The translations under genes were made by a program, and so were the position numbers. The notes under the pieces are model-generated. The model did not search any database. It was given only the letters and a program-made list of their open reading frames with translations, and had not been told where the DNA came from. A stretch of DNA of 53,724 nucleotides, from positions 1 through 53,724 of the forward strand of contig JALOSF010000006.1 in the NCBI GenBank assembly GCA_025458525.1, given 5' to 3'. The DNA is from Cypionkella sp. (GTDB taxonomy: Bacteria; Pseudomonadota; Alphaproteobacteria; Rhodobacterales; Rhodobacteraceae). The first letter of the stretch is position 1, and each line of letters starts with the position of its first letter. Positions 45,774 to 53,724 of the stretch are shown in pieces.

Positions 45774-46618
45774 CACTCGGCCTCCTGCGCAAGAAGAAGG
45801 GCGCCGTCGAGTGCGGTGCCCTTGGCGGCGATCTGCGGGATATGCGGCAGGGCGGCGGCGTAAAGCGGCCCAAGCCCGCCGATGAAGGCCACGGGCAACG
45901 CAGCGGGCTGGGCAAGGGTCACAAGCGTGCTGTCCACCGTCGCCACAGCCTCGGCCCAAAGCTGCCGGGCTGCCGGATCCTCGCCCTGCGCGATCAGGGG
46001 CGACAGCCGGGCAAAATCGGCCGCGCGCGCGGTTTGGGCAAAGGTTACAACGCCAGAGGGGCCACCATGCTCGTCCAGCAAATGGCGCAACAGCGGCGTC
46101 ATCGGTGCAAAGCCATCCTCGGCCCGCAGCGCAAGCGACAAGGCCGCGCGCCCAAGCCAGGCCCCGCTCGCCTCGTCGCCAAGCACCAGTCCCCAACCGC
46201 CATGGCAGCGCAACCGACCCGCCCGCTGCACCGCAAAGACAGATCCGGTTCCCATCGCCGCGACAATGCCGTCTTGCCCGCCCAGCGCACCCTTGGCGGC
46301 GGCCACCGCATCGGTTTCGATGCGCAGGTGCAAGAAGGGCAAGGCAAGGCGAAGCCTGCCCGTCGCCCCTGCGGCATTCGCCCCCGCAAGGCCAAGGCCG
46401 GCGCGCAACTGCGCCATATCCCTCGCGTCCGCGGCCGTGCCCAGCGCGACGGACAGGGCCTCTTGCGTGGCCGCAAGAATGCTCTGGCGGGCGCCGTCCG
46501 GATCAGAGGCAATGTTGGCAGGCCCGCCATAACCCCGCCCAAGAACCCGACCGCTGTGATCGGCAATCACAGCCCGGCACCCTGTGCCGCCTCCATCGAC
46601 TCCCAGAAACAAGGTCAT
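45773..46618 (-). CDS. nagK: BadF/BadG-type ATPase, N-acetylglucosamine/MurNAc kinase
   Basis: A 281-residue sugar kinase of the BadF/BadG/BcrA/BcrD fold: FLGVDGGGTGCRAVIAD (phosphate 1), MGTGSVFAVQRAG (phosphate 2) and AFIGGLGPLY (adenosine). Together with the neighbours it should phosphorylate GlcNAc, and perhaps MurNAc, imported by the ABC transporter. ATG 46618 with AAGGGGA upstream; the open frame begins 30 bases earlier. It is the first gene of its operon. The gene symbol is by function, not proven. Confidence 0.85.
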   Translation of the reverse strand: MTLFLGVDGGGTGCRAVIADHSGRVLGRGYGGPANIASDPDGARQSILAATQEALSVALGTAADARDMAQLRAGLGLAGANAAGATGRLRLALPFLHLRIETDAVAAAKGALGGQDGIVAAMGTGSVFAVQRAGRLRCHGGWGLVLGDEASGAWLGRAALSLALRAEDGFAPMTPLLRHLLDEHGGPSGVVTFAQTARAADFARLSPLIAQGEDPAARQLWAEAVATVDSTLVTLAQPAALPVAFIGGLGPLYAAALPHIPQIAAKGTALDGALLLAQEAE

Positions 46619-46641
46619 GCGAATCCCCTTTCGCATTGAAG

Positions 46642-46658
46642 ATACCAAAACAATACCA
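46642..46658. promoter_or_regulatory. GntR-type operator, nagK side
   Basis: ATACCAAAACAATACCA, when read on the minus strand, is TGGTATTGTTTTGGTAT. It matches the site on the murQ side at 16 of 17 positions. It lies 24 bp before the nagK start codon on that gene's strand. It consists of two ATACCA units spaced 11 bp, one helical turn. Confidence 0.65.
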
Positions 46659-46724
46659 TTTGGAAAGAACCATCTTGTCTTGCGTGAAAATCATTGAAAA
46701 ATGTGGATCACAAACTTCGTTCTT

Positions 46725-46730
46725 TACAAT
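46725..46730 (+). promoter_or_regulatory. Predicted -10 box of the murQ operon
   Basis: TACAAT matches the -10 consensus at 5 of 6 positions. The -35 is poor. It abuts the operator at 46731, so the repressor would cover the start site. The intergenic gap 46619-46780 holds only these promoter and operator elements. Confidence 0.45.
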
Positions 46731-46747
46731 TGGTATTGTTTTGGCAT
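46731..46747. promoter_or_regulatory. GntR-type operator, murQ side
   Basis: TGGTATTGTTTTGGCAT, in opposite orientation to the nagK-side copy and 89 bp from it centre-to-centre. It follows the -10 box of the murQ promoter directly. The two copies would let one GntR protein repress both arms of the regulon. Confidence 0.65.
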
Positions 46748-46780
46748 TGTTTGTGAGGGCAAGTCGGGGGAGAGAATCAG

Positions 46781-47671
46781 GTGACAGGCCGCAGAACCGA
46801 AGATCGTCACATCTTGTCCGACGGGATACACGGCATCCCCGGCGCTGACGTCTTGGCGCGCATCCTCACCAGCCAGCACGCGGCCATCGCAGCGGTGGTT
46901 CCCGCTTTTCCACACATTCTTGTCGCCGCAGAAGCAGGGGCAGAGGCGCTGCGGCAGGGTGGCAAGATGGCTTATGCCGGGGCCGGATCATCGGGGCTCA
47001 TGGCGCTGGCCGATTGTCTTGAACTGCCCGGAACCTTCGGCATCGCGCCCGATCGGGTGCCGATGCTGTTTGCAGGCGGCACGGCTGCGCTTTTGCACAT
47101 GCAAGGTGGCGTGGAGGATGACCCCGCGCTTGCCATGGCCGATCTGGATCGTGCCGGGCTTGGGAAGGGAGATGTCATCCTGTGCCTCGCCGCTTCGGGG
47201 CGCACGCCTTACACCCTGACTGTCGCAAGGGAGGCAAAGGCCCGCGGGGCGCGCGTCATCGGGCTGGCGAATGCGCCGGGGACCGAACTGCTTGCCATCG
47301 CCGATATTCCGATCTTGCTGGACACGGGGCCCGAGATCGTGACGGGCTCTACCCGCATGGGTGCCGGAACCACGCAGAAGATTGCGCTGAACATGATATC
47401 GGTGCTGGTGGGCATCGGGCTTGGCCATGTGCATGACGGCTATATGGTCAACCTGACCGCCGACAACCTCAAGCTGATCGATCGCGCCGCGCGCATCGTG
47501 GCTTTGGTATCGGGTGCCGAGCTTCAGGCGGCGCAAGCCGCGCTCCGGCAGACTGGGGGCGCGGTGAAGCCTGCGATCCTTGTGGCCCAGGGCCTGAGTG
47601 TCGCACAAGCCGAAGCTGCGCTTGACCAAAGCCGGGGCCATCTGACCCCGGCCTTGCGGGCCAGCCAATAA
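46781..47671 (+). CDS. murQ: N-acetylmuramic acid 6-phosphate etherase
   Basis: A 296-residue SIS-fold etherase. Both catalytic glutamates are present: Glu81 in DCLELPGTFG and Glu112 in GGVEDDPA. The phosphate loop GAGSSGLMALAD and LAASGRTPYTL also match. It splits MurNAc-6-phosphate into GlcNAc-6-phosphate and D-lactate, feeding NagA on the divergent operon. The start is GTG 46781. It heads a unit with a sugar ABC importer instead of the PTS used by enterobacteria. Confidence 0.93.
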   Translation: MTGRRTEDRHILSDGIHGIPGADVLARILTSQHAAIAAVVPAFPHILVAAEAGAEALRQGGKMAYAGAGSSGLMALADCLELPGTFGIAPDRVPMLFAGGTAALLHMQGGVEDDPALAMADLDRAGLGKGDVILCLAASGRTPYTLTVAREAKARGARVIGLANAPGTELLAIADIPILLDTGPEIVTGSTRMGAGTTQKIALNMISVLVGIGLGHVHDGYMVNLTADNLKLIDRAARIVALVSGAELQAAQAALRQTGGAVKPAILVAQGLSVAQAEAALDQSRGHLTPALRASQ

Positions 47672-47711
47672 TCATCAACCGGGCAAAAAGCCCACCAACC
47701 GGGAGACGACC

Positions 47712-48962
47712 ATGAGAAAGACCTATCTGACCGCCCTGTTGACCAGCACCCTGCTGGCCGGGCCGGCGCTGGCGCAGACCACGCTGACGATCGAAAGCTG
47801 GCGCAATGACGACCTGACCATCTGGCAGGACACCATCATCCCGGCCTTCAATGCGCAGCATCCAGACATCAACGTGGTTTTCGCGCCCTCGGCCCCGGCG
47901 GAATACAACGCCGCGCTGAATTCGAAGCTGGCCGCGGGGTCCGCGGGCGATCTGATCACCTGCCGCCCGTTCGACGCCTCGCTGGAGCTGTTCAATCAGG
48001 GCCATCTGGCCGATCTGACCGGGCTTGCCAGCATGGCAAATTTCTCGGACGTGGCGAAATCGGCCTGGCAGACGGATGACGGCAGCGCCACCTTCTGCGT
48101 GCCGATGGCAAGCGTGATCCACGGCTTCATCTACAACGCCGATGCCTTTGCGGAACTCGGCATCGCAGTGCCGACCACGAATGACGAATTCTATGCCGCG
48201 CTCGACAAGATCAAGGCGGATGGCACCTATATCCCGATGGCGATGGGCACCAACGACCAGTGGGAAGCCGCCACGATGGGCTACAACAACATCGGGCCGA
48301 CCTATTGGAAGGGCGAAGAAGGCCGCAAGGCGCTCATCGCGGGCGAGCAGAAGCTGACCGATCCGCAATGGGTGGCCCCGTTCGAGCAGCTGGCGCGCTG
48401 GAAGGATTATCTGGGCGACGGGTTCGAGGCACAGACCTATCCCGACAGCCAGAACCTGTTCACCCTTGGCCGGGCCGCGATCTATCCGGCCGGTTCGTGG
48501 GAGATTTCGGGCTTCAACGCACAGGCCACGTTCAAGATGGGGGCCTTCCCGCCGCCGGTGCAGGCAGCGGGCGACACCTGCTATATCAGCGACCACACCG
48601 ATATCGCGATCGGCATGAACGCAAAGTCACCGAATGCAGAAGCGGCGAAAGTGTTCCTGGAATGGGTGGGCAGCCCCGAGTTCGCAACGCTTTACGCCAA
48701 TGCCCTGCCCGGCTTCTTCAGCCTGAACTCGACCCCGGTCGAGATGCAGGACCCGCTGGCGCAGGAGTTCGTGTCGTGGCGCGCCAAGTGCCAGCCGACG
48801 ATCCGGTCAACCTATCAGATCCTGTCGCGGGGTACGCCGAACCTTGAAAACGAAACCTGGAACGCCTCCGCCAACGTGATCCGCGGGTCCGAGACGCCTG
48901 CCGATGCCGCCAAACGTCTACAGGACGGGCTGGCAAGCTGGTACGAGCCGCAAAAGCAGTAA
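47712..48962 (+). CDS. Sugar ABC transporter substrate-binding protein (CUT1 type)
   Basis: A 416-residue periplasmic protein with signal peptide (MRKTYLTALLTSTLLAGPALAQ). It shows a maltose-binding-protein-like pattern (TLTIESWRNDDL, IIPAFNAQHPDINVVFAPSA, GRAAIYPAGSWEISGF). GGGAGA lies before the ATG. It probably binds an amino sugar such as GlcNAc, MurNAc or an anhydro-form, judging from murQ upstream. A terminator-like hairpin follows the gene. Confidence 0.92.
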   Translation: MRKTYLTALLTSTLLAGPALAQTTLTIESWRNDDLTIWQDTIIPAFNAQHPDINVVFAPSAPAEYNAALNSKLAAGSAGDLITCRPFDASLELFNQGHLADLTGLASMANFSDVAKSAWQTDDGSATFCVPMASVIHGFIYNADAFAELGIAVPTTNDEFYAALDKIKADGTYIPMAMGTNDQWEAATMGYNNIGPTYWKGEEGRKALIAGEQKLTDPQWVAPFEQLARWKDYLGDGFEAQTYPDSQNLFTLGRAAIYPAGSWEISGFNAQATFKMGAFPPPVQAAGDTCYISDHTDIAIGMNAKSPNAEAAKVFLEWVGSPEFATLYANALPGFFSLNSTPVEMQDPLAQEFVSWRAKCQPTIRSTYQILSRGTPNLENETWNASANVIRGSETPADAAKRLQDGLASWYEPQKQ

Positions 48963-48971
48963 CGCAGAACA

Positions 48972-49007
48972 GTGCGGAGGGGTGATCTGCCCCTCTGCAC
49001 CTTTTTT
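48972..49007 (+). terminator. Attenuating terminator between binding-protein and permease genes
   Basis: An 11-bp stem with one mismatch (48972-48982 with 48990-49000, GTGCGGAGGGG against CCCCTCTGCAC) is followed by six T (49002-49007). It lies within the operon, 36 bp before the permease start. It probably lowers permease transcription relative to the abundant binding protein and protects the upstream mRNA. Confidence 0.8.
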
Positions 49008-49042
49008 GGCACTCAGAACAATCGAACGGGGAGGGCGGGGCC

Positions 49043-49954
49043 ATGAAAAGGCCTGTGCGGTGGCATATTGCCGTGTTTCTGGCGCCTGCGGTGCTGATCT
49101 ACACCGCCATCATGATCGTGCCCTTGTTCGGCACCCTGAACCTTTCGCTGTTCAACACCGGGCCGGATGGGGTGGAATTTGTCGGGCTGGCGAATTTCGC
49201 GACGCTGTTCGGCGATCCGCGTTGGGCCGATGCCTTCTGGAACGCGCTGGGCAACAATGTGTGGTTCTTCATCGTGCACATGCTGGTGCAGAACCCGATC
49301 GGCATTGCGCTTGCGGCGATCCTGTCCAGCCCGCGCTTGCGAATGGCCGCGTTTTACCGGACCGCGATCTTCATCCCCACGATCCTGAGCTTCGTGATCG
49401 TCGGCTTCGTGTGGAAGCTGATCCTGTCGCCGATCTGGGGGATCGCGCCCGGGCTGTTGGACCTTGTCGGGCTGAAAAGCCTGTTTGCGCCCTGGCTCGG
49501 GCGCGAGGAATATGCGCTGACCACGCTGGCGCTGATCTCGGTCTGGCAGTTTGTGGGCATCCCGATGATGCTGATCTATGCGGCCCTGCTGTCGATCCCC
49601 GATGAGGTGCTGGAGGCGGCCGAGATGGATGGCATCACCGGCATGTCGGCCTTCTGGAAGATCAAGCTGCCGCTGATCCTGCCCAGCATCGGGATCATTT
49701 CCATCCTGACCTTTGTAGGCAATTTCAACGCCTTCGACCTGATCTATGTGGCGCAAGGCGCGCTTGCGGGGCCGGATTTCAGCACGGATATTCTGGGGAC
49801 ATTCCTTTACCGCACCTTCTTTGGCTTCCAGTTGCAACTGGGCGATCCCTACATGGGGTCGGCGATTGCGGGGGCGATGTTCGGCATCATCCTGCTGGGG
49901 GTGTGCGTCTATCTGTTTGGCATCCAGACCCGGCTGCGGAGGTATCAGTTCTGA
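49043..49954 (+). CDS. Sugar ABC transporter permease (MalF-like)
   Basis: A 303-residue permease with six segments. FLAPAVLIYTAIMIVPLFGT opens it, and the coupling motif EAAEMDGITGMSAFWKIKLP is the EAA loop. It pairs with the next permease, whose ATG shares a base with its stop (TGATG). Confidence 0.93.
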   Translation: MKRPVRWHIAVFLAPAVLIYTAIMIVPLFGTLNLSLFNTGPDGVEFVGLANFATLFGDPRWADAFWNALGNNVWFFIVHMLVQNPIGIALAAILSSPRLRMAAFYRTAIFIPTILSFVIVGFVWKLILSPIWGIAPGLLDLVGLKSLFAPWLGREEYALTTLALISVWQFVGIPMMLIYAALLSIPDEVLEAAEMDGITGMSAFWKIKLPLILPSIGIISILTFVGNFNAFDLIYVAQGALAGPDFSTDILGTFLYRTFFGFQLQLGDPYMGSAIAGAMFGIILLGVCVYLFGIQTRLRRYQF

Positions 49955-50793
49955 TGGCACAGGCACGCATCTCTTGGGGCCGCACGATTGCCGCCCATGC
50001 CATTCTGATCACCTGGACCGTGATCGCGCTGTTTCCGGTCTTTGTGACGGTGGTCAACAGCTTCAAATCGCGGCGGGCGATCTTTGCCGACCCGCTGGCC
50101 CTGCCCTGGCCCGAGCATTTCGATCTGGTGGGTTACACCACGGTGCTAAAGCAGGGCGATTTCTTCGGCTACTTCCAGAACAGCATGATCGTGACGGTGG
50201 TCAGCCTGTTTCTGGTCTTGCTGTTCGGGGCGATGGCGGCCTTCGCGCTGTCGGAATATCGGTTTCGCGGCGACATGCTGATGGGGCTGTATCTTGCGCT
50301 GGGGATCATGATCCCGATCCGGCTGGGCACCGTCGCCATTCTGGAAATCATGGTGGCAGGGGGCCTTGTCAACACGCTGACGGCGCTGATCCTCGTCTAT
50401 ACCGCGCAGGGCCTGCCGCTGGCGGTGTTCATCCTGTCGGAGTTCATGAAAACCGTGTCAGATGATCTGAAAAACGCCGGGCGGATCGACGGGCTGTCGG
50501 AATATGCGATTTTCTTCACGCTGGTCCTGCCGCTGGTGCGGCCCGCGATGGCGACGGTGGCGGTCTTTACCATGATCCCGATCTGGAACGACCTGTGGTT
50601 TCCGCTGATCCTTGCCCCGGCAGAAGAGGTCAAGACCATCACGCTGGGAAGTCAGGTGTTCATCGGACAATTCGTCACCAACTGGAACGCGGTGCTGGCG
50701 GCGCTCAGCCTCGCGATCCTGCCGGTGCTGGTTCTCTATCTCATCTTCTCGCGGCAATTGATCCGCGGCATCACGGCAGGGGCTGTCAAATGA
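49954..50793 (+). CDS. Sugar ABC transporter permease (MalG-like)
   Basis: A 279-residue permease. The EAA-type loop is KNAGRIDGLSEYAIFFTLVLP, and the C-terminal [12 protein letters not shown] is typical of MalG-like subunits. ATG 49954 follows GGAGG by about 12 bases. Its stop overlaps the start of the oxidoreductase (ATGA). Confidence 0.93.
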   Translation: MAQARISWGRTIAAHAILITWTVIALFPVFVTVVNSFKSRRAIFADPLALPWPEHFDLVGYTTVLKQGDFFGYFQNSMIVTVVSLFLVLLFGAMAAFALSEYRFRGDMLMGLYLALGIMIPIRLGTVAILEIMVAGGLVNTLTALILVYTAQGLPLAVFILSEFMKTVSDDLKNAGRIDGLSEYAIFFTLVLPLVRPAMATVAVFTMIPIWNDLWFPLILAPAEEVKTITLGSQVFIGQFVTNWNAVLAALSLAILPVLVLYLIFSRQLIRGITAGAVK

Positions 50794-51812
50794 TTAGAAC
50801 ACTTGTTGCTGGTCTGGGGACCATGGGGCGAAGCCACGCTCTGGCCTATCACCGCAATCCGGCGTTTGATCTGGTCGGGCTGGTGAACCGCAGCACGCCG
50901 ACCATGTCCCCAGAGCTGGCGGATTACACGATAACCCCCGATTACCATGAGGCCTTGGCGCGGCTGAAGCCTGATCTGGTCAACATCTCGACCTATTCCG
51001 ACAGCCATGCCGACTATGCGGTGGCGGCGATGGAGGCGGGGGCGCATGTCTTTGTCGAAAAGCCGCTGGCGACCACGGTGGCCGATGCGCAGCGCGTGGT
51101 GGATTGCGCGACTGCCAACGGGCGCAAGCTGGTGGTGGGGTATATCCTGCGCCACCATCCCAGCTGGATGCGCCTGATCGCCGAAGCGCGCGCCCTTGGT
51201 GGGCCTTATGTGTTCCGGCTGAACCTGAACCAGCAATCCTCCGGCCCGACCTGGGAGGTGCACAAGACCCTGATGCAGACGACCAGCCCGATCGTGGATT
51301 GCGGCGTGCATTATGTGGATGTGATGTGCCAGATCACCGACGCCCGCCCCGTCGAGGTGCGCGGCATGGGCCTGCGCCTGTCACACGAAATCGCGCCCGA
51401 CATGTATAATTACGGCCATTTTCAGGTGCTGTTCGACGATGGCTCGCTTGGCTGGTATGAGGCGGGCTGGGGCCCGATGATGTCTGACACCGCGTTTTTC
51501 GTGAAGGATGTGGTGTCGCCGCGGGGGGCGGTGTCGATCCGCATGCCGGAGAATGCCAAGTCAGACGATCATGACACGCATACCAAGACCTCGGTCATCC
51601 GGGTGCATCGCAACGGCGCGCCGGACGAGGATCTGAGCATGGCAGACGAACCCGGCCATCAGGAATTGTGCGAGCGCGAGCAGGCCTTTGTCGCGCGCGC
51701 GATCGCCGAAGACCTGGATCTGTCCCGCCACATGCAGGACGCGGTTCAATCCCTGGCGATCTGTCTGGCTGCCGATGAATCCGTTCGCACCGGCCAACCC
51801 GTAAAACTGTGA
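50790..51812 (+). CDS. Gfo/Idh/MocA-family oxidoreductase
   Basis: A 340-residue dehydrogenase. The Rossmann motif [13 protein letters not shown] is at the N-terminus, EKPLATT near residue 90, and [10 protein letters not shown] near residue 170. It is located between permease and ATPase genes, so it probably converts the imported sugar, for example by oxidation or epimerisation of a glycoside or anhydro-sugar. ATG 50790 overlaps the permease stop; the frame is open far upstream but not coding there. Confidence 0.9.
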   Translation: MIRTLVAGLGTMGRSHALAYHRNPAFDLVGLVNRSTPTMSPELADYTITPDYHEALARLKPDLVNISTYSDSHADYAVAAMEAGAHVFVEKPLATTVADAQRVVDCATANGRKLVVGYILRHHPSWMRLIAEARALGGPYVFRLNLNQQSSGPTWEVHKTLMQTTSPIVDCGVHYVDVMCQITDARPVEVRGMGLRLSHEIAPDMYNYGHFQVLFDDGSLGWYEAGWGPMMSDTAFFVKDVVSPRGAVSIRMPENAKSDDHDTHTKTSVIRVHRNGAPDEDLSMADEPGHQELCEREQAFVARAIAEDLDLSRHMQDAVQSLAICLAADESVRTGQPVKL

Positions 51813-51819
51813 GGACATG

Positions 51820-52815
51820 ATGGGTGCGCTTGATCTGAAGTCCGTTACCAAATCCTTTGGCGCCACCGATGTGATCAAAGGCGTCAATCTGGAGGTCGCC
51901 GAGGGCGAATTCTGCGTCTTTGTCGGCCCATCGGGATGCGGCAAATCCACCTTGCTGCGCATCATCGCAGGGCTTGAAGACGCCTCGGGCGGTGACATCC
52001 TGCTGGATGGCAAGCGCGTGAATGACATCGCGCCCGCGAAACGCGAACTGGCGATGGTGTTCCAGTCCTATGCGCTTTATCCGCATCTGACCGTGCGCGA
52101 CAATATGGGGCTTGCGCTCAAGCAGGCGGGGGTGCCCAAGGACAAGATCAAGGCTTCGACCGACCGGGCAGCGCAGATGCTAAGCCTTGAAAAGCTGCTG
52201 GATCGTCGTCCGGCAGAGCTTTCGGGTGGGCAACGGCAAAGGGTGGCCATCGGACGGGCCATCGTGCGCAGGCCAAAACTGTTCCTGTTCGACGAACCGC
52301 TGTCCAATCTGGACGCGGCGCTGCGGGTTGCCACCCGGATCGAGATTGCCCGCCTGCACCGCGAGCTTGGCGCCACGATGATCTATGTCACCCACGATCA
52401 GGTCGAGGCGATGACCCTGGCCGACAAGATCGTGGTGCTGCGCGACGGGCGGGTGGAACAGGTCGGCAGTCCGATGCATTTGTATAACGACCCCGACAAC
52501 ACATTTGTGGCTGGGTTCATCGGTAGCCCGCAGATGAATTTCCTGAAATCGGCGGCCTTGGGATTGCCGGGGGAAACAACCGGCATCCGCCCAGAACATT
52601 TGTTCATAAAGGCGTCGGGCGCCATTGCGGGGACTGTCAGCCATGTTGAAAAACTGGGCGGTGAAACGCTGGTTTATATACGAACAGAACCCCATGGTTT
52701 GCTGACCGTGCGCCTGTTTGGCGAACACAGCTATCAGGTCGATAGCGCTGTCGGATTGGATATTGACGCGGCACGGGCGTTCCACTTTGACGCGGCCGGA
52801 AAAAGGCTGCGCTAA
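51820..52815 (+). CDS. Sugar ABC transporter ATPase (UgpC/MalK type)
   Basis: A 331-residue ATPase. Walker A is GPSGCGKST, the signature [15 protein letters not shown], Walker [13 protein letters not shown] and the switch His in [10 protein letters not shown]-terminal TOBE-like regulatory domain follows residue 235. The tandem ATGs at 51817 and 51820 both work; the GAGG overlapping the oxidoreductase stop is better spaced for 51820. It closes the murQ operon. Confidence 0.93.
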   Translation: MGALDLKSVTKSFGATDVIKGVNLEVAEGEFCVFVGPSGCGKSTLLRIIAGLEDASGGDILLDGKRVNDIAPAKRELAMVFQSYALYPHLTVRDNMGLALKQAGVPKDKIKASTDRAAQMLSLEKLLDRRPAELSGGQRQRVAIGRAIVRRPKLFLFDEPLSNLDAALRVATRIEIARLHRELGATMIYVTHDQVEAMTLADKIVVLRDGRVEQVGSPMHLYNDPDNTFVAGFIGSPQMNFLKSAALGLPGETTGIRPEHLFIKASGAIAGTVSHVEKLGGETLVYIRTEPHGLLTVRLFGEHSYQVDSAVGLDIDAARAFHFDAAGKRLR

Positions 52816-52850
52816 ACCAAGACGCGATCAAAATCCCTGCCATAAGATGT

Positions 52851-52928
52851 ATTTCTAGAATTTACTGACCCACAGGTTGTAAAAGACCGCGCCCTTGGCT
52901 GTGTCGTCTATAATCTGTCTAGAAATAA
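52851..52928. repeat. Perfect 10-bp inverted repeat in the adhesin promoter region
   Basis: TATTTCTAGA (52851-52860) and TCTAGAAATA (52919-52928) are exact reverse complements separated by 58 bp. The right arm sits just behind a perfect TATAAT, so the pair looks like two binding sites of one regulator rather than a terminator. Confidence 0.6.
52910..52915 (+). promoter_or_regulatory. Predicted -10 box of the adhesin gene
   Basis: TATAAT is a perfect match. No convincing -35 lies 16-18 bp upstream, so activation may be needed. The transcript leader of about 105 nt would contain the small hairpin AGGGCC/GGCCCT (52988-53003). The leader is much more AT-rich than the rest of the window. Confidence 0.45.
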
Positions 52929-53025
52929 CGTCTGATTGGATGTATGTCACAGGGTAATGCACCCCAAATTGGGGGCAATAAACACAAAGGGCCACAAGGC
53001 CCTGATTTTGAGGCGGAGTAGTAAA

Positions 53026-53724
53026 ATGGTATCGGCGATTAATTTCGCCGTCCGCGATTCTGCGGGCGGCCGTCAGCTTGGATCCGTGGCTGGCGAAGGA
53101 CAAGGCAATTTCATTCAGGTCGGATCGGGTGACAGCATTTCGCTGAATATTTCTCCGTCCAGCATCGTCGCCTACGAACAACAGGGACGAGATCTTGTTA
53201 TCAAACTTGCCGACGGGCGCGTGATTGTTCTGGCAGGCTTTTACGATGCGGCAGGCGGTGCAAGCCATCTTTACCTGAGCGAGAGCGACCAGATCACCGA
53301 AGTGATCCTGTCGGGCGACGGCAGCGGCGTGCTGATGGCCAGCTATGGTCCCGCGCAGCCGATGGAGAAGTGGAGCCCGCTGGACGATCTGCGCTTCTCT
53401 GAAGCGGATATGACCACGGACAGTTCCACGATCACCGACGAACCGGCCGGAATGGGCCTCTTTGCCCCCGCCATGATCGGTGGCCTTGGTGGCGCCGGTC
53501 TTGTCGGCGCCGGATTGATCGGCGTTGGCCTTGTGGGCGGCGGCGGTGGTGGTGGTGGTGGCGGCGGCGGCACCGACACCACGCCCGGCGGCGGCGGCAC
53601 GGACACGACACCCGGCGGCGGTGGCACGGACACCACGCCCGGCGGCGGCGGAACGGATACCACGCCCGGTGGCGGCGGAACGGACACCACACCCGGTGGC
53701 GGCGGAACGGACACCACACCCGGT
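53026..53724 (+). CDS. N-terminus of a large BapA-type surface adhesin (runs off the window)
   Basis: The frame opens at ATG 53026, seven bases after GGAG, and is uninterrupted for 233 residues to the window edge. Residues about 1-110 (INFAVRDSAGGRQLGSVAGE; VIKLADGRVIVLAGFY) resemble the prefix domain at the start of BapA-like giant biofilm adhesins secreted by type I systems. Residues about 145-175 form a Gly/Ala-rich hydrophobic stretch. Poly-Gly and tandem GGGGTDTTP repeats follow. There is no Sec signal. The rest of the protein, presumably with Ig-like repeats and a C-terminal secretion signal, lies outside. Confidence 0.8.
   Translation, partial: MVSAINFAVRDSAGGRQLGSVAGEGQGNFIQVGSGDSISLNISPSSIVAYEQQGRDLVIKLADGRVIVLAGFYDAAGGASHLYLSESDQITEVILSGDGSGVLMASYGPAQPMEKWSPLDDLRFSEADMTTDSSTITDEPAGMGLFAPAMIGGLGGAGLVGAGLIGVGLVGGGGGGGGGGGGTDTTPGGGGTDTTPGGGGTDTTPGGGGTDTTPGGGGTDTTPGGGGTDTTPG
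53572..53724 (+). repeat. 27-bp tandem repeat encoding TDTTPGGGG
   Basis: Units start at 53572, 53599, 53626, 53653, 53680 and 53707, the last cut by the window edge (5.7 copies). Each encodes TDTTPGGGG with silent third-base differences in the early copies, while the last ones are nearly identical, a sign of recent expansion. It follows an uninterrupted glycine run encoded by GGT/GGC codons. Confidence 0.92.

Noticed and set aside
44994..46196. An N-terminally extended GntR regulator of 400 residues
   Set aside because: The extension is antisense-like read-through of the kinase gene in another frame. The winged-helix domain starts properly from ATG 45773.
53343..53717. Proline-rich minus-strand frame at the right edge
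   Set aside because: It is the complement of the glycine-rich repeat of the adhesin gene and has no independent support.

Overview
The window is GC-rich and densely packed. It looks like a chromosomal stretch of an alphaproteobacterium of the order Rhodobacterales (Roseobacter/Paracoccaceae group). Supporting signs are the tail of a CcrM-type cell-cycle methyltransferase, a DUF2125 periplasmic protein, ubiquinone synthesis (UbiG), C3-sulfonate enzymes close to those of Ruegeria, and many ABC importers. I see no integrase, insertion sequence, phage gene or CRISPR array.

Layout. 1-600: the 3' end of ccrM with a strong terminator, tRNA-Arg(CCT), then an intergenic region that appears to hold a small RNA gene on the minus strand under the control of the adjacent LacI-family repressor. 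600-9,400: the LacI-type regulator, a crotonase/SDR pair, the DUF2125 protein, pmbA, a CysQ/IMPase-type phosphatase and a DEAD-box RNA helicase with a repetitive basic tail. 9,400-13,400: an HpsN-like sulfonate dehydrogenase, L-cysteate sulfo-lyase CuyA, an Asp/Glu-type racemase, and a LysR regulator co-transcribed with prolyl iminopeptidase. 14,400-24,600: ubiG, a type I secretion ABC/HlyD pair, purU, and a tetR-MFP-RND efflux operon with a clear TetR operator.

24,600-42,850: the most interesting part. A TMADH-type flavin demethylase gene diverges from a 16-kb, 13-gene operon with almost every start overlapping the previous stop. In order it encodes an FAD subunit and a fused 2Fe-2S/molybdopterin subunit of a xanthine-dehydrogenase-type hydroxylase, a 6-hydroxynicotinate-reductase-like Fe-S enzyme, a UPF0280 (ApbE-like) protein, an AA_synth protein, an unrecognised multispanning membrane protein, a complete branched-chain-type ABC importer, and an ATP-dependent HyuA/HyuB hydrolase. 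The gene order suggests import, hydroxylation, ring reduction and lactam opening of an N-heterocycle, possibly an N-methylated pyridine carboxylate. The substrate is inference.

42,850-52,815: a divergent amino-sugar regulon. On the minus strand nagK-gntR-SIS isomerase-nagA; on the plus strand murQ, a CUT1 sugar ABC importer and a Gfo/Idh/MocA oxidoreductase. Two near-identical 17-bp operators face each other in the shared promoter region. Together these would take up and degrade GlcNAc/MurNAc-type sugars to fructose-6-phosphate. 52,816-53,724: a promoter region with a perfect inverted repeat, and the start of a large BapA-type surface adhesin whose 9-residue Gly-rich repeats run off the edge of the window.
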